Source: Streptomyces griseiscabiei
Lineage (GTDB): Bacteria > Actinomycetota > Actinomycetes > Streptomycetales > Streptomycetaceae
NCBI RefSeq assembly: GCF_020010925.1
Contig: NZ_JAGJBZ010000002.1
Span: 3,782,001-3,846,000, forward strand
Direction of reading: 5' to 3'
Length of the DNA: 64,000 nt
Shown: positions 20,622-29,329 of the stretch, piece after piece
Position numbering within the stretch: the stretch's first letter is position 1
Layout: each line of letters starts with the position of its first letter
Program-made: the position numbers and the translations under genes
The notes under the pieces: generated by a model
Databases searched by the model: none
Told to the model about the DNA's origin: nothing
The model's input: only the letters and a program-made list of their open reading frames with translations

Positions 20622-22634
20622 TCAGGCCGGGGTCAGCGTCAGGTACCGCTGCTGCCAGAGTTCGTACAGCTCGGCACGTACCTCGTCGGGGACGACGCCG
20701 GCCTCCTTCGCCAGCTCGCCGACGGTGCGCACGCCGTCCACGACGCTGAGCAGCGTGAACAGCTCCTCCGACATCCTGGCCACCGGAGCTCCGGCGTAGT
20801 CCAGGGAGATCTCGTGCCAGGCGGGACCTGCCGCGACGGCCCCGGTGCCGAGCCGACGCGCCAGCCTGGTCACCGGCCGCAACCGGGGAACCAGCGCGTC
20901 CAGGTCGGATGATGGGGCCGCCGAACGCCGGCGCACCAGGAAGTCCTCGACCACCAGGTGGTCCAGATCGGTGGTGAGGAAGCACGTCACCACGTCGTCG
21001 ATGGTCTGCACGATCGGCTCTGCGTTGTTGTTGAAGGATGTGTTGAGCAGCACCGGTGTCCCGGTGCGCTCGCCGAAGGCCGCGACGAGCCGGTGGAAGC
21101 GTTCGTTCGCGACCGGGTCGACGACCTGCACGCGCGCGGTGCCGTCGATGTGGGTGACCGCGCCCAGCTCCGGCCGGCGCTCCTCGCGGACGGGAACCAC
21201 GTAGGACATGAAGTCGTAGTTCGCCTCGGTGGCGGGCAGGTCGAAGTAGTCGGCGGCGGCCTCGGCGGTGACCACGGGCGCGAACGGCCGGTAGCTCTCC
21301 CGCTGCTTCACCATCGCGTTGATCCTGGTCTGGTTCTCCGCCGGCCGGGCGTCCGCGATGATGCTCCGGTTGCCCAGCGCCCGCGGGCCGAACTCCGAAC
21401 GTCCTTGCGCCCAGCCCAGGACGGCGCCGTCGGCCAGCAGTCCGGCCGCGACCGGCACGATGTCCTCGTGCCGCTCGAAGTCGAGCACCGCACCCCACGC
21501 GCCCAGGCGGTCGCGGACCTCCGCCTCGGTACCCAGCGCGGGGCCCGAGTTCGCGGTGCGGGACCGGCGGACCGGCCGGGCCGCACCGCCCAGCTGGTCG
21601 GCCGCGAGGAAGGCGGCACCCTCGCTCGCGCCGGCGTCGTGCGACGCGGGGTGCACGAACACCTCGCGGAACAGCCCGGAGCGCAGGATGTTGCCGTTCA
21701 GGGTGGAATTGTGGGCCACACCGCCGCCGAAACACAGCCGGGACAGGCCGGTCGACTCGGCCCAGTGCGTCAGCACGTGCAGCACGATCCTCTCCAGCGC
21801 CTCCTGGGTCGCGGCGGCGAAGTCCTTGTGCTGCTGGGTGAACGGCTCGCCCTTGCGGCGCGGTGTGATGCCCCTCGCGAGCATCGACGGGCCGACCAGG
21901 TCGGGCACCGTCATGTTCGGCAGCAGGTTGTAGTCGCCCTTGTCGCCCAACAGATACAGCGAGCTGACGGCGTCGCGGAAGGTCGCCGGGTCGCCGTAGG
22001 GGGCCAGGCCCATCACCTTGTACTCGTCGCCGAAGCCGTAGCCGAGCAGTTGGGTGGCGTTGAGGTAGAGCATGCCCAGTGACTTGAAGACCGGGTAGTC
22101 GGCCAGCTTCTCCAGCTGTCCCCCGCCTGCCCGGTAGACGGTGCCGGAGTTCTCCTCGCCGCGGCCGTCCAGGACCAGCACCAGCGACTCCGGTATCCCG
22201 GACCTGGCCACCGCCGCTACCGCGTGCGCGTCGTGGTGCGGGGTGAAGACGAGCTTGTCGTCGCCGAGATCCCAGTCGAACTCCTCGGCGAACCACTGCT
22301 TGATCAGCTGGCGGCAGTACACCGTGGGCACCTTCGGGTGGACGGTGTAGAAGAAGTTGAGCGTGGTGTCGACGAAGTCCTCAGGGAAGTAGTACGCCAC
22401 GCCGTCGAGCTGGTCGACCGTCACCCCCGCCACATCCAGGCACGCGCGGATCGCGTTGACCGGGAACTTGGTGGTCTTCTTGATCCGGTTGAACCGTTCC
22501 TCCTCGACGGCGGCGATCACCTCGCCGTCCCGCACCAGACACGCAGCCGAGTCGTGGAACAACTGGTCCGGCATGAGGGGGACCAGATCCGAGTCCCGCG
22601 CGGAGAAGTTTCCGCTCAACCCGAGCACCAACAT
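20622..22634 (-). CDS. O-carbamoyltransferase (NodU/NovN/CmcH family)
   Basis: A 670-residue protein. The N-terminal half has GLSGNFSARDSD, FHDSAACLV, EEERFNRIKKT and HHDAHA, the signatures of the family's YrdC/Kae1-like carbamoyladenylate domain; FGGGVAHNSTLNG and EFGPRALGNRSI follow. The C-terminal part after NNNAEPI is the carbamoyltransferase domain. These enzymes use carbamoyl phosphate and ATP to carbamoylate a hydroxyl. The context (complete olivose pathway plus glycosyltransferase) suggests the sugar 4-hydroxyl. ATG 22634 gives the usual MLVLGLSGN start; a longer open frame upstream lacks homology. A SARP-type promoter lies about 110 bases upstream. The last 37 bases recur at 27869-27909. 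Confidence 0.93.
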   Translation of the reverse strand: MLVLGLSGNFSARDSDLVPLMPDQLFHDSAACLVRDGEVIAAVEEERFNRIKKTTKFPVNAIRACLDVAGVTVDQLDGVAYYFPEDFVDTTLNFFYTVHPKVPTVYCRQLIKQWFAEEFDWDLGDDKLVFTPHHDAHAVAAVARSGIPESLVLVLDGRGEENSGTVYRAGGGQLEKLADYPVFKSLGMLYLNATQLLGYGFGDEYKVMGLAPYGDPATFRDAVSSLYLLGDKGDYNLLPNMTVPDLVGPSMLARGITPRRKGEPFTQQHKDFAAATQEALERIVLHVLTHWAESTGLSRLCFGGGVAHNSTLNGNILRSGLFREVFVHPASHDAGASEGAAFLAADQLGGAARPVRRSRTANSGPALGTEAEVRDRLGAWGAVLDFERHEDIVPVAAGLLADGAVLGWAQGRSEFGPRALGNRSIIADARPAENQTRINAMVKQRESYRPFAPVVTAEAAADYFDLPATEANYDFMSYVVPVREERRPELGAVTHIDGTARVQVVDPVANERFHRLVAAFGERTGTPVLLNTSFNNNAEPIVQTIDDVVTCFLTTDLDHLVVEDFLVRRRSAAPSSDLDALVPRLRPVTRLARRLGTGAVAAGPAWHEISLDYAGAPVARMSEELFTLLSVVDGVRTVGELAKEAGVVPDEVRAELYELWQQRYLTLTPA

Positions 22635-22741
22635 CGTGACCACCCCAACTCGTCGTTGACTTGGCAACCCGCCTGACGTCAGGCTGCGGCCCCTGCCGGA
22701 CCACGACACTGAGTGGATGCGGGCCCTGTGAGCGCTGCAGC

Positions 22742-22773
22742 AGCCTAGGTGGGACGGATAGCGGATGAATATC
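22742..22773 (-). promoter_or_regulatory. Putative SARP-dependent promoter of the carbamoyltransferase
   Basis: Read on the minus strand: GATATTC, four bases (ATCC), GCTATCC, eight bases, then TAGGCT as a -10. Heptamers 11 bp apart with the 3' repeat eight bases before the -10 is the known SARP geometry. The same module recurs at 27971-28002 with both heptamers and the -10 identical but the four-base spacer different. It is 108 bases upstream of ATG 22634. Confidence 0.75.
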
Positions 22774-22814
22774 GCGGTTCTGTCGACGATCTTGTGACCC
22801 GATGGGTTGGGGCA

Positions 22815-22845
22815 GGCCCGGGTCCCAGGTCCCAGGTCCCGGGCC
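22815..22845. terminator. Hairpin with three tandem GGTCCCA heptamers
   Basis: Eight-bp perfect arms GGCCCGGG (22815-22822) and CCCGGGCC (22838-22845) enclose tandem 7-base units (22821-22841). The stretch 22774-23183 has no gene. The hairpin is about 340 bases past the stop of the 4-ketoreductase and before the carbamoyltransferase promoter, so it may end the upstream sugar transcript; this is an inference. Confidence 0.4.
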
Positions 22846-23183
22846 GGGTGCGTGTCCGCGCCCGGTCCGGTAACGCCGCCGGCAGTGCTGGACAGCCAAC
22901 TCGCTTCCCGAGTGGCCGAGTTCGCGGATCTCCCGGTAGAGCGGACGCCGGTCGGGCTCCTGCCCGGCCGGCCAGGGCCGAGCCGATCTGCGTCAACACC
23001 ACGCGCAGCAGCGCGGTATGCCGACTGTGTCGGGTGGTCAGCCCCAAGACCTGCCCGGCAAAAGCCACCCGTGCAAGCAGGGTTGTCGCGGCGGAAGCGG
23101 CGCACGACTGACCGACATCGCCGACGGCTGGACCGGACGCGCCCGGTCAGGACGGCCATCCTGAAACACCGGCTGGGGCGCGC

Positions 23184-23927
23184 TCAGCCGGCGTAGTCGG
23201 CCACGTACCGGTCGAGCAGCCGATCGAGGTGGCCGGCGCCGCCCGGCAGGACGGCGGTCGGCAGCAGGGCCCGCAACCGGGCGGTGGAGACCGTCGTGCG
23301 CGCCGGCGGGGCGTCGACGACTTCGAGCCGGGCCGGCAGGCCCATCCGAGCCCGCACCCCGGCGGCGATCGCCGTCACCGGAACCGGTGTGCCGGAGGCG
23401 ACGTGCACCACCTCGCCGTGCACGCCGGCCGCCAGCAGACCGTCCACGGCGGACACGACATCGCGCACGTCGACCAGATCTCGGTAGGTGTCCCGGTACA
23501 GTCGGACGGTTCCCGACCGCACCTGCTCGACGAACGCGGGCAGCAGTTGGTGCTGCCGCTGTCGTGCGCCGACGACGTGCGTCAGCCGCAGCACGAGCCA
23601 GTTCGCGCCCGAGTCCGCCACCTGCCGCTCCAGCCCGAGTTTGTGCCGCCCGTAGGGCGAACCCGGCGCGACGGGTTCCCGTTCCTCCACGATGTGGTCG
23701 GTCGAGCCGTACATCGCGTGCGACGCGGTCGACAGCACCACCGCGGTCAGGTTCTCCCGCAGGCAGCGCCGCGTCACCTCGGCCATGAGCGCCCGCTCCC
23801 TGGCGAACTCCGCCGGATCGGTCACCCGTGTGCTGGAGACACCGGCAGCCACCACCACGGCGTGCGGGTGCCGGTCGGCGATCGTGCTGAGGTGGCTTGC
23901 GATGAAGCCCCGGCCGATGACGAGCAT
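23184..23927 (-). CDS. dTDP-4-keto-hexose reductase (NAD-dependent epimerase/dehydratase family)
   Basis: A 247-residue extended-SDR protein. The N-terminus LVIGRGFIASHL carries the nucleotide-binding glycines, and SPYGRHKLG supplies the YxxxK pair. It is short for the extended SDR class but in the range of deoxysugar 4-ketoreductases. The ATG overlaps the stop of the upstream 3-ketoreductase (ATGA), so it is the last gene of a four-gene unit: glycosyltransferase, 2,3-dehydratase, 3-ketoreductase, 4-ketoreductase. The expected role is reduction of the C4 ketone of the dTDP-2,6-dideoxy sugar, giving dTDP-D-olivose; stereochemistry cannot be read from the sequence. Confidence 0.85.
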   Translation of the reverse strand: MLVIGRGFIASHLSTIADRHPHAVVVAAGVSSTRVTDPAEFARERALMAEVTRRCLRENLTAVVLSTASHAMYGSTDHIVEEREPVAPGSPYGRHKLGLERQVADSGANWLVLRLTHVVGARQRQHQLLPAFVEQVRSGTVRLYRDTYRDLVDVRDVVSAVDGLLAAGVHGEVVHVASGTPVPVTAIAAGVRARMGLPARLEVVDAPPARTTVSTARLRALLPTAVLPGGAGHLDRLLDRYVADYAG

Positions 23928-24976
23928 CAGTGTCCTCCGGACACGGTGACGACGCGAGCGGATGCCCTGATGGCGTCAAGAAGTTCGGCGGTGCACAGGG
24001 TGTCGGCGTCGGACGCCGCTGCCGAGTCCGGCACGCCGGCTCGGCGGGCTCGGACCTCGGCGGCGAAAGCGGCAGCCGACCGGGCGAACTGGTCGGCGGC
24101 CGGCGTCACGATCTCCTCGGCATGGTCCTGTTCATCGATGCGCAGCACCGGCTGGTGGGTCGCGGGTGGGGTGAACGCGCGCTCCAGCAGCAGTTGGGCG
24201 GACGAGCCCCACAGCCGGTAGCGGGAACCGTAGCTGTGCCGGAAGCCGAACTCGGCCGTCACGACCACGTTGCCGGTCGTGAGCAGCACGCTGCCGGACA
24301 CGTCGACCCCGGTGACCGGATCCACCTGCAGCACCGCGCCGGCGACGTCGATCTCGTTGCCGAACAACAGTTGTGCCGCCCGGATCGGGTAGACACCGGC
24401 GTCCAGCAACGCGCCGCCGCCCAGTTCGGGCCGGTAACGCACGTCGGCGGCGGGAAGCGGCGGGAAGCAGAACGAGCCGGCGAAGTGCCGAGGCTCGCCG
24501 ATTCGGCCGGCGGTCACCAGGTTCCGCACGACGGCGTGCACCGGGTGGTGCAGGAACGTGAAGTTCTCCCGCAGCGCGAGGTTGTTCACTTCGGCCAGGC
24601 GCACCAGATCAGCGGTGTCGGCGGCGCACGTCGTCAGCGGTTTCTCCGCCAGGACGTGCTTTCCGGCCGCGAGCGCGGCGGAAGTCCACTCGTGATGGAG
24701 GGAGTTCGGCAGTGGGACGTAGACGGCGTCGATGTCGGCGCGCTCCAACAGCGCCGCGTACCCTTCGATCGGCTCGCCGCCGAACCGCTCGGTGAACGCC
24801 GCGGCCCTGGACCGATCCCGGCTCGCGACGGCCGCGACCGTCACCCCGGCCGTACCGGTCAGAGCGGGGAGCATGCGCCGCCACGCGATGGATGCCGCCC
24901 CCAGCACACCGATCCGCACCGTCGCCGCCGGGTCGAAGCCGGCTCCGGGGGCGGGTTCCGCGAGAGGCCGGACCAT
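23927..24976 (-). CDS. NDP-hexose 3-ketoreductase (Gfo/Idh/MocA family)
   Basis: A 349-residue oxidoreductase. The N-terminal Rossmann motif is IGVLGAASIAWRRM near residues 22-35. HVLAEKPLTT is the EKP motif with the conserved Lys, and GGGALLDAGVYPIRA carries the GxxxDxGxY signature with the catalytic Tyr. It pairs with the 2,3-dehydratase: together they remove the C2 hydroxyl and reduce C3. ATG 24976 overlaps the dehydratase stop (ATGA); the first about 18 residues precede the fold and are proline-rich. The stop likewise overlaps the next ATG. Confidence 0.92.
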   Translation of the reverse strand: MVRPLAEPAPGAGFDPAATVRIGVLGAASIAWRRMLPALTGTAGVTVAAVASRDRSRAAAFTERFGGEPIEGYAALLERADIDAVYVPLPNSLHHEWTSAALAAGKHVLAEKPLTTCAADTADLVRLAEVNNLALRENFTFLHHPVHAVVRNLVTAGRIGEPRHFAGSFCFPPLPAADVRYRPELGGGALLDAGVYPIRAAQLLFGNEIDVAGAVLQVDPVTGVDVSGSVLLTTGNVVVTAEFGFRHSYGSRYRLWGSSAQLLLERAFTPPATHQPVLRIDEQDHAEEIVTPAADQFARSAAAFAAEVRARRAGVPDSAAASDADTLCTAELLDAIRASARVVTVSGGH

Positions 24977-26475
24977 CAGGCGCCCCCACCCGGCGCGACC
25001 GGAGCGTCGTCGTCGAAGCGAGCCACGAGGCTGTGCAGGCACGCCACCAGACTGCGGGCCTGCACGTTCACGTAGTCGCTGTGCCGGAGCAACCCGACGA
25101 TCTGGGCCATGGTCATCCACCGGTGCCGGGCCGGTCCGGCACCGTTCGCCACCACCGGGTCGACCTCGACGATCATGTGCCGGGTACGGGCGTGGAAGAA
25201 CCGGCCGCCCTCCTCGGAGAGTTCGGTGTCGAACCGGATCCGGTCGTCCGGCGCGGCCAGCACGTCGTCCAGGAAGGGCGGCCTGGCCTCGGCCGGCAGG
25301 TGCTCGTAGTTGTCCGGCGTGCACCGCACCGTCGGCGCCAGCTCGACGAAGTCCAGGCCCGGTTCCACCTGGGCGCCGACCAGGATGTGCAGCACCCCGG
25401 AGAACCGGGCGACCAGGAACGCCACGAGGCCGATCCCGTGCGGGGCGAGGATCGGCTGCGTCCAGCTGTCGATCTCGCGGCCCCCGCCGTCCACCGCGAC
25501 CGCGCGGATGTCGAAGAAGGCGCCCGTGTCGTGAGTGATCCGGTCGGGCCGCCGGCGCCAGCCGCGCACCTCGCACAGCGGGATCGGGGTGGCCTCGACC
25601 TCGCGGCGGGACCGCAGGTCGGTGATCCAGCTCAGGATCTCGCCGTCGGTGTGCAGTGCGCCCCACTCCGTTCCGATCGACCGCACGAGGGCAGCCCGGA
25701 ACTCGGACGTGCCACGGCCCAGCTCGTCCACGAGGTTCGGTCCGGAGAAGGACAGGCAGGACAGCACCGTGCGCGTGTTCATGTTGACCACGTGGTCCTC
25801 GGTGAGCAGCGCGCGCACCTGGCCCAGCGACAGCCAGCAGAAGCCGGGCAGCACCTCGACGTCCGCGGTGGTCTCCACGACGATGTTGCGGTTGCGTTTG
25901 CGGTAGAACCACGAGCCCTGCTCGGACTGCAGCACGTCGGCGAGCACCGACCGCGGTGGCGCGGACAGGAACAGGTCCAAGTAGGGCACCGGGCGGCCGC
26001 GGTGTACGGCGGTGTAGTTGCTCTGCGTGGCCTGCACGGTCGGGGAGAGTTGCAGCACGTTGCAGTTGCCCGGCTCCATCTTGGCCTGCATCAGGCAGTG
26101 CAGCACCCCGTCGAACTCCTTGACCAGGATGCCCAGCACGCCGGTCTCCGGCTGATTGATGATCGGCTGTGACCAGCTCGCCACCGGGCCGTGAGCGGCG
26201 GCCACCGACAGGCCCTGGATGGCGAAGAACTTTCCGCTGTCGTGCACCAGGTTGCCGGTGCCGTCGGCGAAACGCCAGCCGACCAGGTCGGCGAAGTCGA
26301 TACCGGCGACCGTGGTGGTCCTGGCCATGGCCAGCCGTTCGGCGAACCAGGACCGGAAGTCCGGTGTGGCCGTCACGGTGCCCCGGGTGGACAGTGCTGA
26401 TCGGACGACACGCAGCGCCGCCGACGGGTCGTGGGTCCGAAGCAGACCACCGGGGGTGACCGGGGATGCGGTCAT
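24976..26475 (-). CDS. NDP-hexose 2,3-dehydratase
   Basis: A 499-residue protein built of two homologous halves, as is usual for the TylX3/EvaA family. Each half has a W-x-x-D/H-D-T/S-G-x-F-F motif (HDSGKFFAIQG in the first, HDTGAFFDIRA in the second), a QPI(I/L) segment (WSQPIINQPETG; WTQPILAPHGIG) and an (E)PG/QLSPTVQAT or ELAPTVRCT strand. It starts at ATG 26475 after GAAGGAG. The family eliminates the C2 hydroxyl from dTDP-4-keto-6-deoxyglucose. It is 107 bases downstream of the glycosyltransferase and overlaps the 3-ketoreductase. Confidence 0.95.
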   Translation of the reverse strand: MTASPVTPGGLLRTHDPSAALRVVRSALSTRGTVTATPDFRSWFAERLAMARTTTVAGIDFADLVGWRFADGTGNLVHDSGKFFAIQGLSVAAAHGPVASWSQPIINQPETGVLGILVKEFDGVLHCLMQAKMEPGNCNVLQLSPTVQATQSNYTAVHRGRPVPYLDLFLSAPPRSVLADVLQSEQGSWFYRKRNRNIVVETTADVEVLPGFCWLSLGQVRALLTEDHVVNMNTRTVLSCLSFSGPNLVDELGRGTSEFRAALVRSIGTEWGALHTDGEILSWITDLRSRREVEATPIPLCEVRGWRRRPDRITHDTGAFFDIRAVAVDGGGREIDSWTQPILAPHGIGLVAFLVARFSGVLHILVGAQVEPGLDFVELAPTVRCTPDNYEHLPAEARPPFLDDVLAAPDDRIRFDTELSEEGGRFFHARTRHMIVEVDPVVANGAGPARHRWMTMAQIVGLLRHSDYVNVQARSLVACLHSLVARFDDDAPVAPGGGA

Positions 26476-26582
26476 GCGGACTCCTTCGTGCGACTCGCGA
26501 GGGTCGGATCTCTCCGCTGCGACCGGGAGAGCGGTCAAGGTTCCTCCGGTTCCGGCTGGGGAGGGGCTGTCACCGGAAGCCG

Positions 26583-27836
26583 TCAGCGCCAGGTGACGGC
26601 GTGCTTCTCGATGACGTCCGCGGCGGCGGCCACGCCTCGATCGGCGAGCACCGCCGCCGCCAGCTCCGCGGCCCGAGTGGCGATCGCCGGATCGTCGATG
26701 GCGGTGCGCACGGCGGCGGCCAGCCGGTCGCCGGTCAACCGGGAGAACGGCACCGGCGGCGGTGCGACGCCCAGCGCGGCCATCCGGCTCGCCCACACCG
26801 GCTGGTCGGCAAAGCAAGGTACGACGACCTGTGGCACACCGGCGGACACCACGGCCGCGGTGGTGCCCTGGCCGCCGTGGTGCAGTACGGCGGCGGCGCG
26901 GGGCAGCAGCCAGACGAAGTCGGCGCTCTCGGTCCGGATCGCCTCGACGCCGGCGGGCAGCGGGCCGTCCGGGCCGCCGACGACCAGCAGCCGGTGTCCG
27001 GTCGTCGCCGCTGCCGCCACGCTCGCCGCGAGCAGGCCGGGACCGTCCACCGCCCAGGAGCTGCCGAAGGTGGCCACCAGCGGCGGATCGCCGCGTTCGA
27101 CGAACTCGGTCACCTCCGCCGGATTGTCCCAACGCATGTTGTCCGACCAGTACCCGGTGATGTGACAGTGCTCCGGCCAGTCCGCGGGCGGCGCGAACAC
27201 GTGCGGGCTGAACTGGTACAGCAGCGGCCGGGTGACCCCGTCGTCGCGGAACGGTGAGCGGAGCCCGAGCCGCGGCAGCCCGGCGGCGGTCCGGCCGCGG
27301 TTCACGCTGGGCCGGTACACCAGCCACTCCAGCGTGCCCATGGCCCGGTGGGTGAACCGGTTGTAACCGCCGCCCAGCGACAGCTCCGGCGCGCCCAGCG
27401 CGGGCCACGCGGCGGTCTCGGTCACCGGCCAGGACGCGACCGAACACCACGGCACGTCCGGCCGGGCCAGCGCGCCGATCCGGGTCAGCGTGGTGTTGAC
27501 GACCATGTCCGCGCCCTCACCGGCGGCCACCATCTCGTCGATCAGGGCCTGCTGCTGGGCACCGGTCAGCCGTGGCGCCGCCATGGCCATCCGGTACATC
27601 GACGGCCCACGCCGCAAGGCGGCCTGCACCTTCGGATCGCGCAGCACCGAGTCGGCGTACCCGGCGGGCAGCGCTTCGAGAGCCCGGAAGCCGAGACCGG
27701 CCCGGTCGGCCAAGCCCTTGAACTCCGCCCCGGCCGCCAGCACCACCTCGTGCCCGCGAGCCTTCAGCTCGACGCCGAGCACCACGAACGGCTGCACGTC
27801 ACCGCGCGAACCGATGGTCAGCAGGACGATCCGCAT
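26583..27836 (-). CDS. Macrolide glycosyltransferase (GT1 family)
   Basis: A 417-residue GT-B enzyme. The N-terminus LTIGSRGDVQPFVVLG is the family's first strand and loop, and the C-terminal donor site is HHGGQGTTAAVVSAGVPQVVVP followed by FADQPVWA. ATG 27836 lies six bases after GAGGAGA; an in-frame ATG at 27857 is less likely. It is first in the minus-strand unit with the 2,3-dehydratase and both ketoreductases, and has a SARP-type promoter 135 bases upstream. The expected reaction is transfer of D-olivose (carbamoylated before or after) to the macrolide aglycone. Confidence 0.93.
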   Translation of the reverse strand: MRIVLLTIGSRGDVQPFVVLGVELKARGHEVVLAAGAEFKGLADRAGLGFRALEALPAGYADSVLRDPKVQAALRRGPSMYRMAMAAPRLTGAQQQALIDEMVAAGEGADMVVNTTLTRIGALARPDVPWCSVASWPVTETAAWPALGAPELSLGGGYNRFTHRAMGTLEWLVYRPSVNRGRTAAGLPRLGLRSPFRDDGVTRPLLYQFSPHVFAPPADWPEHCHITGYWSDNMRWDNPAEVTEFVERGDPPLVATFGSSWAVDGPGLLAASVAAAATTGHRLLVVGGPDGPLPAGVEAIRTESADFVWLLPRAAAVLHHGGQGTTAAVVSAGVPQVVVPCFADQPVWASRMAALGVAPPPVPFSRLTGDRLAAAVRTAIDDPAIATRAAELAAAVLADRGVAAAADVIEKHAVTWR

Positions 27837-27868
27837 CGTTCTCCTCGAGTCCGTCACTCCGCCGGACA

Positions 27869-27909
27869 GGCGTCAGGCCGGGGTCAGCGTCAGGTACCGC
27901 TGCCGCCAG
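27869..27909 (-). repeat. Second copy of the carbamoyltransferase 3' end
   Basis: A 41-base stretch with 40 identities to 20618-20658, in the same orientation. It encodes the last residues and stop of the carbamoyltransferase (QRYLTLTPA) without the rest of the gene. It sits between the glycosyltransferase start and the promoter at 27971. Confidence 0.85.
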
Positions 27910-27970
27910 TGGTCCTCACCCGTCGATGAGCCGACAGCCCGCCCGCCACCGAGCACTCGCGGCCGGGCCG

Positions 27971-28002
27971 AGCCTAGGCGGGACGGATAGCGTCCGAATA
28001 TC
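27971..28002 (-). promoter_or_regulatory. Putative SARP-dependent promoter of the glycosyltransferase operon
   Basis: Minus-strand order: GATATTC, GGAC, GCTATCC, eight bases (GTCCCGCC), TAGGCT. Heptamers and -10 are identical to the copy at 22742-22773, the eight-base spacer differs at one position and the four-base spacer at most positions. The distance to ATG 27836 is 135 bases. The rest of the 27837-28533 gap holds the 41-base repeat, a 13-bp tandem repeat and a hairpin; no gene is visible in it. Confidence 0.75.
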
Positions 28003-28248
28003 GCCGGACAGCGGAACCCGGCGACCTTCGGCCGACGGGTCTCGTCGTGGTCGTGGTGCGGGTGCGGGAGCCGCGCACGGGGTCTCACCGCCGACCGAGG
28101 TCGCCCACGAGGTCGCCCACAGAGCGGGCTTCGAAGGCGGTTCGGACGGCGGTCGTGCACTGATCACCGGCGAGCGCCGTGCCTGTTCTGCTTCCCGGGG
28201 AACATCCCTGCCCAGGACGGGACATGACGCGACGTCATATACGGGACT

Positions 28249-28274
28249 GGCGAACCGGACCGGCGAACCGGACC
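28249..28274. repeat. 13-bp tandem repeat inside a longer inverted-repeat copy
   Basis: Two perfect copies of GGCGAACCGGACC. The surrounding 28226-28291 is an imperfect inverted copy of 20577-20626 (shared blocks CGTCAT, CGGACCGAT, GAACA, GCGATG). Confidence 0.8.
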
Positions 28275-28370
28275 GATTCGGAACATGCGATGACCCTGGG
28301 GACCGGCGTACGTCTCGACGTCCAGGACCGTGGGACGGTGACCTTGCGCCGCAGTTCTCCGGGCCCTGAC

Positions 28371-28416
28371 GGCGTCGGCCCGCCCGGCGCGGCACGTGGC
28401 CGGGCGGGCCGACGCC
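28371..28416. terminator. Strong intrinsic terminator hairpin
   Basis: A perfect 18-bp inverted repeat (arms 28371-28388 and 28399-28416, left arm begins GGCGTCGGCCCGCC) with a ten-base loop. It lies 118 bases past the O-methyltransferase stop and would end that minus-strand transcript; read the other way it would insulate the sugar genes. Confidence 0.75.
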
Positions 28417-28533
28417 TGGAGGCGACGTGCCACGGCCCCCGTGATGGTGGACCGGCCTGGACCCTTCTCCCGCGCAGATCCGTCAGAAGGGCCCTGTCCT
28501 CGCCCGGAGCCCGGAGCCCGGAGCCCGGAGCCG

Positions 28534-29202
28534 TCAGGCGTCCTTGCGCCGGGCGAGCGTGATGCCGTCGGCCATCGTGAGCATGCTCAGGTCCACCCGC
28601 TCGTCCGCGCGCAGGCGGGCGTTGAGTTCACGGATGCCCTCGGTGTCGGCGTCCGTGAACTGCGGATCGGTGACCCGGCCGAAGAAGAGCGTGTTGTCCA
28701 CGACGACGAGGCCGCCGGGTGCGAGCAGTTGCAGGGACAGTTCGTAGTAGCGCGGGTAGTTCGCCTTGTCCGCGTCGATGAAGACCAGGTCGAAGACGCC
28801 CTGTCCCTCGTCGGCGAGCAGCTTCTCCAGGGTCTCCGCCGCGTCGCCCACCCGGAGGTCGATCAGCTCGTCCACCCCGGCCCGCTTCCAGAACTCCGCG
28901 CCGATCGACGGCCAGCGGTCGGTGATGTCGCACGTCACCAGTCGTCCGTGGGCCGGCAGGGCGCGGGCCATGCACAGGGTGCTGTAGCCGGTGAAGGTGC
29001 CGATCTCCAGGACCGTGGCCGCCCGGGTGAGCCGGACCAGCAGCGCGAGCAACTGCCCTTCCTCCGCGGGCACCTGCAGGGCGACACCACCGGGCAGCCC
29101 GGCCGTCGCTTCGCGCAGTTCCAGCAGGATCTCGTCCTCGCGCAGCGAGGTCTGCCGGACGTACTCGAGAAGCCGAGGCGTCATGCCGATCTGCTCAGCC
29201 AT
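28534..29202 (-). CDS. SAM-dependent O-methyltransferase (FkbG-like, methoxymalonyl-ACP)
   Basis: A 222-residue class I methyltransferase of the Mg-dependent catechol/caffeoyl-CoA O-methyltransferase family. [11 protein letters not shown] is the SAM-binding motif near residues 66-76; [14 protein letters not shown] carries the metal-binding Asp and the conserved DADK, and [12 protein letters not shown] the following DN. It starts at ATG 29202 with GGAG seven bases upstream. The methoxymalonyl set at 15044-18453 lacks a methyltransferase, and FkbG belongs to this same family, so it most likely methylates hydroxymalonyl-ACP. A 7-base tandem repeat (CCCGGAG x4, about 28503-28530) follows the stop. 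Confidence 0.9.
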   Translation of the reverse strand: MAEQIGMTPRLLEYVRQTSLREDEILLELREATAGLPGGVALQVPAEEGQLLALLVRLTRAATVLEIGTFTGYSTLCMARALPAHGRLVTCDITDRWPSIGAEFWKRAGVDELIDLRVGDAAETLEKLLADEGQGVFDLVFIDADKANYPRYYELSLQLLAPGGLVVVDNTLFFGRVTDPQFTDADTEGIRELNARLRADERVDLSMLTMADGITLARRKDA

Positions 29203-29329
29203 GGGGGATCTCCGTCCCGGTGGGAGTCGGTGGGAGTCGGTGTGAGCGGCACGCCGGGCGGCGGGGGAGCGCCGGACGACGAGCCGGGCGTGCTGGGGTA
29301 CGGACCCGCCTCGGCGTCGTTCCGCGCGG

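Noticed and set aside
28503..28530. CCCGGAG x4 tandem repeat as a CRISPR-like or regulatory array
   Set aside because: Units are seven bases with no spacers; most likely a slippage repeat after the methyltransferase stop.
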